From: Sphingobacteriales bacterium 50-39
Lineage (GTDB): Bacteria; Bacteroidota; Bacteroidia; Chitinophagales; Chitinophagaceae
Length of the DNA: 64,000 bases
Direction of reading: 5' to 3'
NCBI GenBank assembly: GCA_001898505.1
Contig: MKTZ01000001.1
Coordinates: 62,001-126,000, forward strand
Shown here piece by piece: positions 8,864 through 16,006 of this stretch. A program made the translations under genes and the position numbers. The notes under the pieces were generated by a model. It ran no database searches. It saw only the letters and a list, made by a program, of their open reading frames with translations, and was not told the origin of the DNA. Position 1 is the stretch's first letter. Each line of letters opens with the position of its first letter.

Positions 8864-9021
8864 TTTATAAAGGGGAATCTTTATTTTCGCATTAATATTG
8901 TATTCACCCTTAAATGTGTAGATATTTAAATATTCAATATTCCTGTGCTGGTGCCCGGGGTCTTTTCAGGCCGAATGAGAACTGGTTTAAAGAATTTTCT
9001 ATTTAAAAACCCTTATTGAAT

Positions 9022-9633
9022 ATGAAAATATTCTGTGTTGGCCGTAACTATGTGGCTCATGCCAAGGAATTAAATAATGAGATACCGGACGAGCCTATTA
9101 TATTCATGAAGCCAAAGAGCGCATTGCTACAGGCACATACGCCCTTTTATTACCCCGAGTTCACCAACGAGCTTCACTATGAATGTGAACTGGTGCTTCG
9201 TATATCCAAGAACGGTAAATATATACAAGATCGATTTGCCAGCAAATACTACGATGCTGTTACGGTAGGCATCGACTTCACCGCCAGGGATATCCAGAAT
9301 GAGCTGAAGGAAAAGGGGCTGCCCTGGGAGAAGGCGAAGGCCTGGGACAATTCAGCCGCCATCGGCAAATGGATACCTCTTCAAAATGTCAAGAACAAGA
9401 AAGACCTTAATTTCTGCCTATACAAGAACAAGGAGCTGGTGCAGCAGGGCAATTCAGGCCTGATGATCAACAGCTTTGACAAGGTAGTGGCTTATATTTC
9501 CAATTATTTTTCTGTCAATATCGGAGACCTTGTATTTACGGGAACGCCTGCGGGAGTGGGCGAGTGTGTAGTAGGAGATGAACTGGAGGCATTTATAGAA
9601 GACGATAGCTTGTTGACCATAGAGATAAAATAA
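9022..9633 (+). CDS. Fumarylacetoacetate hydrolase family protein (acylpyruvase-like)
   Basis: This 203-residue protein is a single FAH domain, as in FAHD1-type acylpyruvate hydrolases or oxaloacetate decarboxylases. Visible motifs are FCVGRNYVAHAKEL at the N-terminus, metal ligands in HYECELVLRI, the GIDFTARDIQNELK segment and the GDLVFTGTPAGVG loop. The ATG at 9022 is preferred over a TTG at 9016. The 150 bases upstream hold a TATTTTCG at 8882-8889 but no clear promoter. The exact substrate is unknown. Confidence 0.9.
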   Translation: MKIFCVGRNYVAHAKELNNEIPDEPIIFMKPKSALLQAHTPFYYPEFTNELHYECELVLRISKNGKYIQDRFASKYYDAVTVGIDFTARDIQNELKEKGLPWEKAKAWDNSAAIGKWIPLQNVKNKKDLNFCLYKNKELVQQGNSGLMINSFDKVVAYISNYFSVNIGDLVFTGTPAGVGECVVGDELEAFIEDDSLLTIEIK

Positions 9634-9654
9634 TTGTATCGTCAAGATATTTAT

Positions 9655-9688
9655 GCCCATTCTGAGAAATGCAGAATGGGCTTTTTTT
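9655..9688 (+). terminator. Strong terminator after the FAH-family gene
   Basis: GCCCATTCTG (9655-9664) pairs with CAGAATGGGC (9672-9681) over 7 bases, followed by seven T residues. Confidence 0.92.
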
Positions 9689-9692
9689 ATAC

Positions 9693-11759
9693 ATGATAAC
9701 TGTCGATATTCTTTCCAGGGCTTATGGTCTCATGTGCACGGCACGTGAGATGGCTACGACGTATGAGAACAACCGCGTCCTTTGCAAATATGTACATTCC
9801 ACTTCCAGGGGGCACGAGGCTATTCAGTTGGCTACGGCTTTTCACCTGCAGTCCTGTGACTGGATCAGCCCTTATTATCGCGACGAGAGTATATTGTTAG
9901 GTCTTGGGTTCGAGCCATACCAGCTGATGTTGCAGCTGCTGGCCAAGGGGGGCGATATATTTACCGGTGGGCGGGAATACTATGCTCATCCTAACTACCG
10001 GGAGAAGGACAAGCCGGGGATCATCCATCAAAGCAGCGCTACCGGTATGCAGGCCATTCCTACGACGGGGATTGCGCAGGGGCTGGCATATCTGGAAAAG
10101 ATCGGCTCTACGCTGTTGAGAAGAGGGGAGCATGGGGAGGCGCCCGTCGTCATCTGCAGCCTGGGTGACGCCAGCGTGACGGAAGGGGAGGTCAGCGAGG
10201 CTTTTCAATTTGCGGTGCTGAAAAAACTGCCGATCATCTACCTGGTGCAGGACAATGACTGGGGGATCAGCGTGCGGTCGGAAGAATCGAGGGCAATGGA
10301 TGCTTATGAATATGCGGCGGGTTTTTCAGGGATGGCGCGTATACGTATCGACGGTAGTGACTTCCAGGAAAGCTATGAAGCAATGGACCGGGTGATTGGG
10401 GAGGTAAGGAATGGCCGTTGTCCTTACCTGGTACAGGCAAAGGTTCCGTTGTTAGGGCATCATACCAGCGGGGTAAGGAAGGAGTTTTATCGTAGCGCGG
10501 AAGATCTGGAGGAGCATGCCCTTCAGGATCCATTGCCAAAGTTAAGGGCGCGGATGCTTGGATTGGGGATGGAGCCCGGCCGACTGCTGGCTATCGAGAA
10601 AGCGGCTGTCGCGCTGGTAGCGGAGCATTTCCGGGAGGCGGTAGCGGCGCCTGAGCCGGACCCGGCGACCGTGATGGATTTTGTCTTTGTTCCGACGCCT
10701 GTGAAGGAGGAAGAAGGGGAGCGGAGTCCGTCCAGGGGGGAGAAGGTCATCATGGTGGATGCCGCCTTGTTCGCCATCCGTGAGATCATGGAAGACTGTC
10801 CGGAGGCATTACTATATGGCCAGGATGTGGGGCGGCGGCTGGGTGGAGTATTCAGAGAGGCGGCCACGCTGGCGGAGCAGTTTGGGGATCATCGGGTCTT
10901 TAATACGGCCATACAGGAGGCCTATATCATCGGCTCGACGGTGGGGATGAGTGCGGTGGGGGCGAAGCCAATCGTTGAAGTTCAATTTGCAGACTATATC
11001 TATCCGGGGTTCAATCAACTGGTGACGGAAATATCGAAGTCCTGTTACCTCAGCGCCGGTAAATTCCCGGTGCAGACGTTGATCCGGGTACCTATCGGGG
11101 CCTATGGAGGGGGTGGGCCTTATCATAGCGGGAGTATCGAGACGACGCTGTTGTCTATCAAGGGCATAAAAGTGGTGTATCCTTCCAATGCAGCGGACAT
11201 GAAGGGTTTGATGAAGGCTGCGTTCCTGGATCCGAACCCTGTGATCATGTTGGAGCATAAGGGGCTGTATTGGAGCAAGGTGCCGGGGACGGAGGATGCC
11301 AAATGTGTGGAGCCTTCCAGGGACTATATACTACCGCTGGGGCGGGCGGGTATTGCCCTGACTGCGGATGGGGCGACTACCGGGAGAGGGGAGACCTGCT
11401 GTATCATTACCTATGGCATGGGGGTGTATTGGGCCAAGGCGGCGGCAAAGCATTTCCCGGGATGTGTGGAGGTGCTGGACCTGCGGACTTTGTATCCATT
11501 GGATGAGAAACTGATCTTTTCTACTGTCCGGCGGCATGGGAAGTGTCTGGTGCTGACGGAGGAACAACAGAATAATTCTTTTGCAGAGGCGCTGGCCTGG
11601 CGTATCTCGTCACATTGTTATGTGCATCTGGATGCGCCGGTGGAGGTGATGGGAGCCCTGGACCTGCCGGCGGTGCCCATGAATATGGGGCTGGAGAGCG
11701 CCATGCTGCCGAGTGCGGCCAAACTGGCCGAAAAAATCGAGAAGTTACTGGATTATTAA
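9693..11759 (+). CDS. Fused 2-oxoacid dehydrogenase E1 (alpha-beta) subunit
   Basis: This 688-residue protein fuses E1 alpha (about 1-330) and E1 beta (about 345-688) of a branched-chain 2-oxoacid or acetoin/pyruvate dehydrogenase type complex. The alpha part shows the thiamine-diphosphate motif beginning GDASVTEG and ending near DNDW. The beta part shows EVQFADYIYPGFNQL and YGGGGPYHSGS. Such fusions are common in Bacteroidota, usually for branched-chain 2-oxoacids. No E2 or E3 gene is adjacent. An ATG at 9669 sits in the loop of the upstream terminator, so the ATG at 9693 was chosen. Confidence 0.92.
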   Translation: MITVDILSRAYGLMCTAREMATTYENNRVLCKYVHSTSRGHEAIQLATAFHLQSCDWISPYYRDESILLGLGFEPYQLMLQLLAKGGDIFTGGREYYAHPNYREKDKPGIIHQSSATGMQAIPTTGIAQGLAYLEKIGSTLLRRGEHGEAPVVICSLGDASVTEGEVSEAFQFAVLKKLPIIYLVQDNDWGISVRSEESRAMDAYEYAAGFSGMARIRIDGSDFQESYEAMDRVIGEVRNGRCPYLVQAKVPLLGHHTSGVRKEFYRSAEDLEEHALQDPLPKLRARMLGLGMEPGRLLAIEKAAVALVAEHFREAVAAPEPDPATVMDFVFVPTPVKEEEGERSPSRGEKVIMVDAALFAIREIMEDCPEALLYGQDVGRRLGGVFREAATLAEQFGDHRVFNTAIQEAYIIGSTVGMSAVGAKPIVEVQFADYIYPGFNQLVTEISKSCYLSAGKFPVQTLIRVPIGAYGGGGPYHSGSIETTLLSIKGIKVVYPSNAADMKGLMKAAFLDPNPVIMLEHKGLYWSKVPGTEDAKCVEPSRDYILPLGRAGIALTADGATTGRGETCCIITYGMGVYWAKAAAKHFPGCVEVLDLRTLYPLDEKLIFSTVRRHGKCLVLTEEQQNNSFAEALAWRISSHCYVHLDAPVEVMGALDLPAVPMNMGLESAMLPSAAKLAEKIEKLLDY

Positions 11760-11786
11760 AAGTCTACAAAAATAGTGGACTATTTA

Positions 11787-11818
11787 TTTGGAGATGCCGA
11801 ATGTGTGTTTTATATTTA
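11787..11818 (+). promoter_or_regulatory. Near-consensus promoter in a convergent spacer
   Basis: TTTG (11787-11790), a 20-base spacer and TATATTTA (11811-11818) differ from the Bacteroidota consensus at one base. No well-supported protein gene follows before the convergent thiF-type gene. The transcript would contain nested inverted repeats (11824-11833 with 11868-11877, and 11842-11854 with 11918-11930). Confidence 0.4.
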
Positions 11819-11949
11819 CTCTACCAATTTGATAGGATACTTCCTGATACCCTGGTTGACAGGCTTGATCAAATTGGAATGGCAGGTGGTTGTCAATTCC
11901 TGTATTGTCACCGGTGGCCAGGGCATCAGGGAGAATTAAAACAAAGTAT

Positions 11950-12096
11950 ATGCAACGTCTCGCGGCTTTATCTTTTTTGGGTGTGGTGCTGGTCCTGCTG
12001 GCCTTCACGGTGGTGCATGATACAAAAAAGCCGGACCTGGCGGCCCGGACTTGTTTGGTCGGAGCTGTGCTCCGCCCCACGCCTGTGCAAAAATGA
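11950..12096 (+). CDS. Possible 48-residue membrane microprotein
   Basis: The frame opens with MQRLAALSFLGVVLVLLAF, a single hydrophobic helix, and ends in a polar tail. It follows the promoter-like sequence at 11787-11818. Its 3' half overlaps the terminator of the minus-strand cysteine operon, and no family was recognised, so it may be a chance frame. Confidence 0.22.
   Translation: MQRLAALSFLGVVLVLLAFTVVHDTKKPDLAARTCLVGAVLRPTPVQK
12024..12052 (-). terminator. Probable terminator of the cysteine operon
   Basis: On the minus strand, AAGTCCGG and CCGGCTT arms (12052 to 12028, one bulge) are followed by six T residues (12029-12024), about 50 bases after the stop of the thiF-type gene. Confidence 0.55.
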
Positions 12097-12100
12097 TCCA

Positions 12101-13531
12101 TTAATATTTTGTCAGCTCGGGCTGGACTTCGTCTATATAAGACAGTATGCCGCCCTTGAGGTTGTACAAATTGGTGAACCCGAATTTTTCTTCCAGCTCG
12201 CGGATGGCTTTTGCGCTTCTGCCTCCCATTTTGCAATGAACCACTACTTTTCTTTCGGTGTCGATCCTGCCGGCGTTGTCGCTGACGGTGGCAAGGGGAA
12301 TGAGTTCGCCGCCAATGTTGACGATGTCGTATTCGTGCGGTTCCCTGACATCGATGAGCTGGAATTTCTCCCCTTTGACCTGCCAGTCGTATAGCTCTTT
12401 TGCGGTGATCTCTTTCAGGGGTTTTTCTTCCACTGCCCGCATGCCGCAGAATTGTTCATAGTCGATGAGGGCTGTGATGGTGGGGTTCTTCCCGTTGATG
12501 GGGTTGTCTTCCCTTCTCTTGATATTAAAGGTCCTGTTCTCGAAGTTGAGGGCGTCAAAAATGTAAAATCTTCCGGAGAGGGTTTCTCCTACGCCTGTAA
12601 TGACCTTGATGACTTCGAGGGCCTGCAGGCTGCCGATGATACCGGGCAGGACGCCGAGGACGCCGCCTTCGGCGCAGCTGGGAACGAGTCCGGGAGGGGG
12701 AGGGGTGGGATAAAGGTCACGGTAGTTGGGGCCTGTATGACCCTTGCTGTCGGTGTAATTGAATACGGATACCTGTCCTTCGAACTGGAAGATGGATGCG
12801 TATACATTGGGTTTGCCCAGCAGGACAGCAGCGTCGTTGACGAGGTAGCGGGTGGGGAAATTGTCTGTCCCGTCCGCGATGACATCGTAATCCTTAAAGA
12901 TCTCGAGGGCGTTCGAAGAGTTGAGATGGGTATTGTAGAGATGCAGTTTTATATAAGGGTTGAGGGCTTCGAGCCTTCTTTTGGCAGCCTCTACCTTGGG
13001 CTTGCCGATCTCATCGATACCGAACACCACCTGCCGTTGGAGGTTGCTGTCATCCACGACGTCGAAGTCGACAATACCGATGGTGCCGACACCTGCGGCT
13101 GCCAGGTACAGGAGCACGGGGCTGCCGAGTCCACCGGAGCCAATGACGAGGACCTTTGACTTCTTCAGCTTTTGCTGGGCCTCCATACCAAAACCGGGGA
13201 TGATGATATGTCTGTTGTACCGGGCCAGCTCTTCTTTTGTAAAGAGGGGTTGGTCGGGACTGCCGCCGGCGATGGCGGGAACGATGCTGATGACGGTGTC
13301 GTCCTTTACGGCGGTGTGCTCCTGCTGGAGATCGCGGATATCGTTATTGCCTACAAAGATATTGACGTAGCTGCGGATGCCGCCACCTTCGTCGAGCAGA
13401 TGCTTTTTAAGATCGGGAAAATTCCGGGTCAGCTCATTAACGGTGTCCTGTATCGTACCGGCCTTGACTTCCAGTCTGGCGGTGTTATTGGTGAATTTCC
13501 TCAGCGGTGTGGGAATGATCACGGTTGCCAT
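12101..13531 (-). CDS. Sulfur carrier-E1-rhodanese fusion (CysO/MoaD-ThiF/MoeZ type)
   Basis: This 476-residue protein has three domains. Residues 1-90 form a ubiquitin-like MoaD/CysO sulfur carrier ending in PAIAGG (Gly89-Gly90). Residues about 95-345 are an E1-like adenylating domain with ATP loop GSGGLGS (131-137), DFDVVDDSNLQRQ and conserved Cys286 in SCAEGG. Residues about 375-476 are a rhodanese with active-site Cys433 in VHCKMGGRS. MoeZ of Mycobacterium combines the last two domains and activates CysO. Here the carrier itself is fused to the N-terminus. It lies 20 bases after the JAMM peptidase gene and in one operon with cysM, which points to thiocarboxylate-dependent cysteine synthesis. 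A role in molybdopterin or thiamine sulfur transfer is the alternative. Confidence 0.92.
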   Translation of the reverse strand: MATVIIPTPLRKFTNNTARLEVKAGTIQDTVNELTRNFPDLKKHLLDEGGGIRSYVNIFVGNNDIRDLQQEHTAVKDDTVISIVPAIAGGSPDQPLFTKEELARYNRHIIIPGFGMEAQQKLKKSKVLVIGSGGLGSPVLLYLAAAGVGTIGIVDFDVVDDSNLQRQVVFGIDEIGKPKVEAAKRRLEALNPYIKLHLYNTHLNSSNALEIFKDYDVIADGTDNFPTRYLVNDAAVLLGKPNVYASIFQFEGQVSVFNYTDSKGHTGPNYRDLYPTPPPPGLVPSCAEGGVLGVLPGIIGSLQALEVIKVITGVGETLSGRFYIFDALNFENRTFNIKRREDNPINGKNPTITALIDYEQFCGMRAVEEKPLKEITAKELYDWQVKGEKFQLIDVREPHEYDIVNIGGELIPLATVSDNAGRIDTERKVVVHCKMGGRSAKAIRELEEKFGFTNLYNLKGGILSYIDEVQPELTKY

Positions 13532-13551
13532 TTTATTTATCCTTTTTTATT

Positions 13552-13980
13552 TTATGAGAATTGGTAATCTATTATTTTTTCTTCTTCGAACTGCTGGTTA
13601 TCGTTCAATACCCAGGAGCGCAGGGTGACGACTTCCTTTTCGAGCACGGACACGATGACATAAGAGAAAAAGGGCTGCGCCGCCACCCTATCATGCTCAG
13701 AAGGGATAGCGGGGTGATTGGGATGGGAATGATATATTCCCAATAAGGTCCAATCGTGGTCCAGGGCATGTTGCTCGGCTGTCATATAATCCAGCGGAGA
13801 GATCTCAAATCGTCTGCGTTTGTCTCCTTCTTTGGAATTGTCTACGGCCAGTATGTCGACAAGAATGCGTGTGCCGTCATGCTCTTCCCTGCCGAAGAGG
13901 AAGCCGCAGCATTCGTCGGGGAATGTGTTTATTGCATCCTCGATCATTAGCTGACGGACCCCGGGTTCGATGATGATCAT
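13552..13980 (-). CDS. JAMM/MPN+ metallopeptidase (Mec-like)
   Basis: This 142-residue protein is a stand-alone JAMM zinc peptidase. Glu23 (in PDECCGFL) and the motif HSHPNHPAIPSEHD give the full HxHx7SxxD ligand set (His84, His86, Ser94, Asp97). In Mycobacterium the homologue Mec removes cysteine from the CysO-Cys adduct. Its ATG overlaps the cysM stop (ATGA), so the two are translationally coupled. In this operon it could also cut after the internal Gly-Gly of the neighbouring fusion protein; that is inference. Confidence 0.92.
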   Translation of the reverse strand: MIIIEPGVRQLMIEDAINTFPDECCGFLFGREEHDGTRILVDILAVDNSKEGDKRRRFEISPLDYMTAEQHALDHDWTLLGIYHSHPNHPAIPSEHDRVAAQPFFSYVIVSVLEKEVVTLRSWVLNDNQQFEEEKIIDYQFS

Positions 13981-14921
13981 TGTTGTAAAAGTTTTTTGAT
14001 TATTTCACTGTATTTATCTGCGTTGTCGGGCAGCACGGTAACAAGGGTCCCTTCGTCCAGCTGTTGCGCGATGCGCAGGACGCCGGCGAGGTTGGCTGCG
14101 GAAGAGGGACTTAACAGGAGCCCTTCATATTTATAGGCTGCCTTGATCATGTCGTGCGCTTCTTCGGTGCTGACCTCATAATTCGCATCGGCAACGGTGG
14201 GATCATAGATCTTTGGCACGAGGGCTGTCTCCATATGCTTCCATCCTTCCAGACCGTGCAGGGCAAAGTCGGGCTGGAGAGATATGAGCTGAATGGAAGG
14301 TTTTAGCTCACGTAGCCGGCGGCCAGTGCCTACAAAAGTACCGGTAGTACCCAGACCTGCGACAAAATGGGTGATCCCGGGCAGGGCTCCATAAATTTCC
14401 GGGGCGGTGGTATGATAATGGGCTTTCCAGTTGTTCTGGTTCTTGTATTGATCAGCGTAATAATAGCTTTCAGGGTCTTCCTCCGCCAGGCTTTTGGCGA
14501 CCTGCTGGGCCCCATCGGTGCCCTCAAAGCGGGATGTGAGGATGAGGCGGACGCCCAGCGACTCGAGGATATCTTTCCTTTCCCTGGAGGCATTTTCGGG
14601 CAGGCAGAGGGCGACGGGGATGTCGAGCTCTTTGGCGATATGTGCATAGGCGATGCCTGTATTGCCGCTGGTGGCATCCAGAAGAGTGCGGCGCCGGGAA
14701 AGGTCGCCGTTTTCTATGGCCTTGCGGATGATATTGTAGGCGGCGCGGGCCTTGACGCTGCCGGACAGCTGCATCCATTCCTTCTTGGCATAGACGTGTA
14801 CGTTCTTTTTATTCAACAGACGGGTGACCCGGTGCAGCGGGGTATTCCCTATCTTTTTCTCCAATCCTTTTACGGAAGAGAGGAGGTCGTTATGGGCGAT
14901 AAGATCGGTTGTTGTTGACAT
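13977..14921 (-). CDS. cysM: PLP-dependent cysteine synthase (CysM type)
   Basis: This 314-residue fold-type-II PLP enzyme is related to CysM/CysK. The PLP lysine is Lys57 in LSGSVKAR, the phosphate-binding and substrate loop is DATSGNTGIAYA, and AGLGTTGTFVG is the glycine-rich PLP-phosphate loop. The C-terminus is rich in Lys/Leu and close to the family end. Adjacent JAMM and CysO-type genes suggest the CysM branch, which in Mycobacterium uses O-phosphoserine and a carrier thiocarboxylate; substrate choice here is inferred. It is the first gene of the operon, behind a leader with a Cys-rich peptide and terminator. Confidence 0.93.
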   Translation of the reverse strand: MSTTTDLIAHNDLLSSVKGLEKKIGNTPLHRVTRLLNKKNVHVYAKKEWMQLSGSVKARAAYNIIRKAIENGDLSRRRTLLDATSGNTGIAYAHIAKELDIPVALCLPENASRERKDILESLGVRLILTSRFEGTDGAQQVAKSLAEEDPESYYYADQYKNQNNWKAHYHTTAPEIYGALPGITHFVAGLGTTGTFVGTGRRLRELKPSIQLISLQPDFALHGLEGWKHMETALVPKIYDPTVADANYEVSTEEAHDMIKAAYKYEGLLLSPSSAANLAGVLRIAQQLDEGTLVTVLPDNADKYSEIIKKLLQQ

Positions 14922-14935
14922 ATGCTATAAATAAG

Positions 14936-14961
14936 AAAAGCTCCACTTGCGGTGGAGCTTT
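14936..14961 (-). terminator. Attenuator terminator in the cysM leader
   Basis: Read on the minus strand, AAAGCTCCAC (14961-14952) pairs perfectly with GTGGAGCTTT (14946-14937) over a 5-base loop. The run continues TTTTCTTATTT. It lies only 15 bases before the cysM ATG, so it is inside the leader rather than after a gene. The 5' arm can pair alternatively with the upstream segment at 15006-15012. Confidence 0.75.
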
Positions 14962-14990
14962 ATATGTTTGCTGAAAACAGTTTACTAAGC

Positions 14991-15077
14991 TTATAAGAGG
15001 TCATCCTCCACCAAAATAACCATGGCTTGCTTACAACAGCAACAACAACAAGCTATATTTGCAAATCCGTGGTTCAT
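14991..15077 (-). CDS. Poly-cysteine leader peptide of the cysM operon
   Basis: This 28-codon ORF begins MNHGFANIA and then has six consecutive Cys codons (residues 10-15; TGT TGT TGT TGC TGT TGT), followed by KQAMVILVEDDLL and TAA. It starts 16 bases after the -7 box of a promoter and ends 30 bases before the terminator hairpin. Coding GGTGGAG at its 3' end (15012-15006) is complementary to CTCCACC (14957-14951) in the terminator. Poly-Cys leader peptides controlling sulfur genes are known in mycobacteria; the position before a cysteine synthase operon makes a cysteine-sensing role likely here. Confidence 0.75.
   Translation of the reverse strand: MNHGFANIACCCCCCKQAMVILVEDDLL
15006..15012 (-). 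promoter_or_regulatory. Antiterminator segment
   Basis: GGTGGAG on the minus strand is exactly complementary to CTCCACC in the 5' arm and loop of the terminator at 14937-14961. A ribosome held on the Cys codons (15050-15033) would leave it free, and a ribosome finishing the leader would cover it. GAGG here can also pair with CCTC at 15000-14997. Confidence 0.6.
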
Positions 15078-15093
15078 GTGAATGATGAGAGCA

Positions 15094-15125
15094 TAAAAGT
15101 AGGGAATTTGCTGTTCCCCACCAAA
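15094..15125 (-). promoter_or_regulatory. Promoter of the cysM leader
   Basis: On the minus strand, TTTG (15125-15122), a spacer of exactly 20 bases and TACTTTTA (15101-15094) match the Bacteroidota promoter with one mismatch. The spacer carries an inverted repeat, GGGAA/TTCCC (15102-15106 and 15114-15118), a possible operator. Confidence 0.65.
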
Positions 15126-15160
15126 AAAGTAGAGTAAACATATATAAATAATTGATAATC

Positions 15161-15853
15161 ATGGAAAACGCTGCTGTTAAAGGAAAAAGAATCGCTGCCG
15201 GCAAGGCAATTGAGTACATCAAGGGGGGCATGACGCTGGGGTTGGGGACGGGGTCCACGGCCTATTGGGCCATCCAGGGGATCGGGGAAATGGTAAAAAA
15301 CGGGCTGTCGGTGAAGGCGGTAGCCACTTCTGAACAGTCGGAGGCGCTGGCGAGGGAGCTGAATATTCCAATCATCCCCTTTTCGGAGGTGGGGCAGCTG
15401 GATATTACCATCGACGGGGCGGATGAGGTGGATAGGGGGCTGAACCTGATCAAGGGTGGGGGCGGCGCGTTGTTGAGGGAAAAGATCGTAGCGGCTGTTA
15501 CGAAGTTCTATATCATCATCGTCGATGAGAGCAAACTGGTGGAGCATCTGGGGAAATTTCCCCTGCCGGTGGAGGTGGTCCCTTTTGCCTGGGAGCTGAC
15601 GGAGCGTAAGCTGGCGGCGTTGGGGTGTACTCCGCGGATGCGGATGGCGGGGGATAAGCCTTATCTGACGGATAACAGCAATTATATTTTCGATTGTTCC
15701 TTTGGAAGGATCGAGGACCCGGCTGGGCTGCACCGGCGGGTGAGTGATATTACGGGGGTGATGGAGGATGGGTTCTTTATCGGCATGGCGGATATCGTCG
15801 TGTCGGGGACGGCAGATGGGGGGGCGAGGGTGATAGAGCGGGGGAAATTATAA
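15161..15853 (+). CDS. rpiA: Ribose-5-phosphate isomerase A
   Basis: This 230-residue enzyme interconverts ribose 5-phosphate and ribulose 5-phosphate in the pentose phosphate pathway. Family motifs are LGLGTGSTAYWAI near the N-terminus, TIDGADEVDRGLNLIKGGGGALLREKI and VDESKLVEHLG (catalytic Asp/Lys region). A TTG at 15152 could extend it by three codons, but the ATG at 15161 is preferred. It diverges from the cysM leader. Confidence 0.96.
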   Translation: MENAAVKGKRIAAGKAIEYIKGGMTLGLGTGSTAYWAIQGIGEMVKNGLSVKAVATSEQSEALARELNIPIIPFSEVGQLDITIDGADEVDRGLNLIKGGGGALLREKIVAAVTKFYIIIVDESKLVEHLGKFPLPVEVVPFAWELTERKLAALGCTPRMRMAGDKPYLTDNSNYIFDCSFGRIEDPAGLHRRVSDITGVMEDGFFIGMADIVVSGTADGGARVIERGKL

Positions 15854-15889
15854 GATATTGATGGTTAGATACTTGTGGGTTTGGGGAGA

Positions 15890-15921
15890 TTTGAAAGATC
15901 AAGGGGAAATTTATATCTTTG
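15890..15921 (+). promoter_or_regulatory. Perfect Bacteroidota promoter
   Basis: TTTG (15890-15893), exactly 20 bases, and TATCTTTG (15914-15921) match the consensus at every position. The transcript would start at about 15926 and run towards the 22-codon ORF at 15938 and antisense to the minus-strand membrane-protein gene. Confidence 0.7.
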
Positions 15922-15937
15922 GATAAATTTGGAAGAT

Positions 15938-16006
15938 ATGGCAAAGCCCAGAGTACAACCCAAACCTAATACGCCTCATCCCAGTATAAGGACTAGGTAT
16001 AAATAG
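15938..16006 (+). CDS. Candidate 22-residue basic peptide
   Basis: An ATG 16 bases after a perfect promoter opens a frame of 22 codons ending in TAG. The peptide (MAKPRVQPKPNTPHPS then IRTRYK) is rich in Pro and in Arg/Lys. Its last 14 bases overlap, tail to tail, the end of the minus-strand membrane-protein gene. I recognise no family; the transcript could instead be a noncoding antisense RNA. Confidence 0.35.
   Translation: MAKPRVQPKPNTPHPSIRTRYK

Noticed and set aside
11615-12394. Plus-strand frame of 259 codons
   Set aside because: It overlaps the E1 end and runs antisense through the thiF-type gene; it has no family similarity and a Cys/Trp-rich chance composition.
12452-13159. Long plus-strand frame opposite the thiF-type gene
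   Set aside because: Antisense shadow of a well-supported coding frame.
15022-15081. Plus-strand 19-codon ORF with a run of six Gln codons (MACLQQQQQQ)
   Set aside because: It is the antisense of the poly-Cys leader ORF; the CAA/CAG run is just the complement of the Cys codons, and it is not placed before a Gln-related gene.
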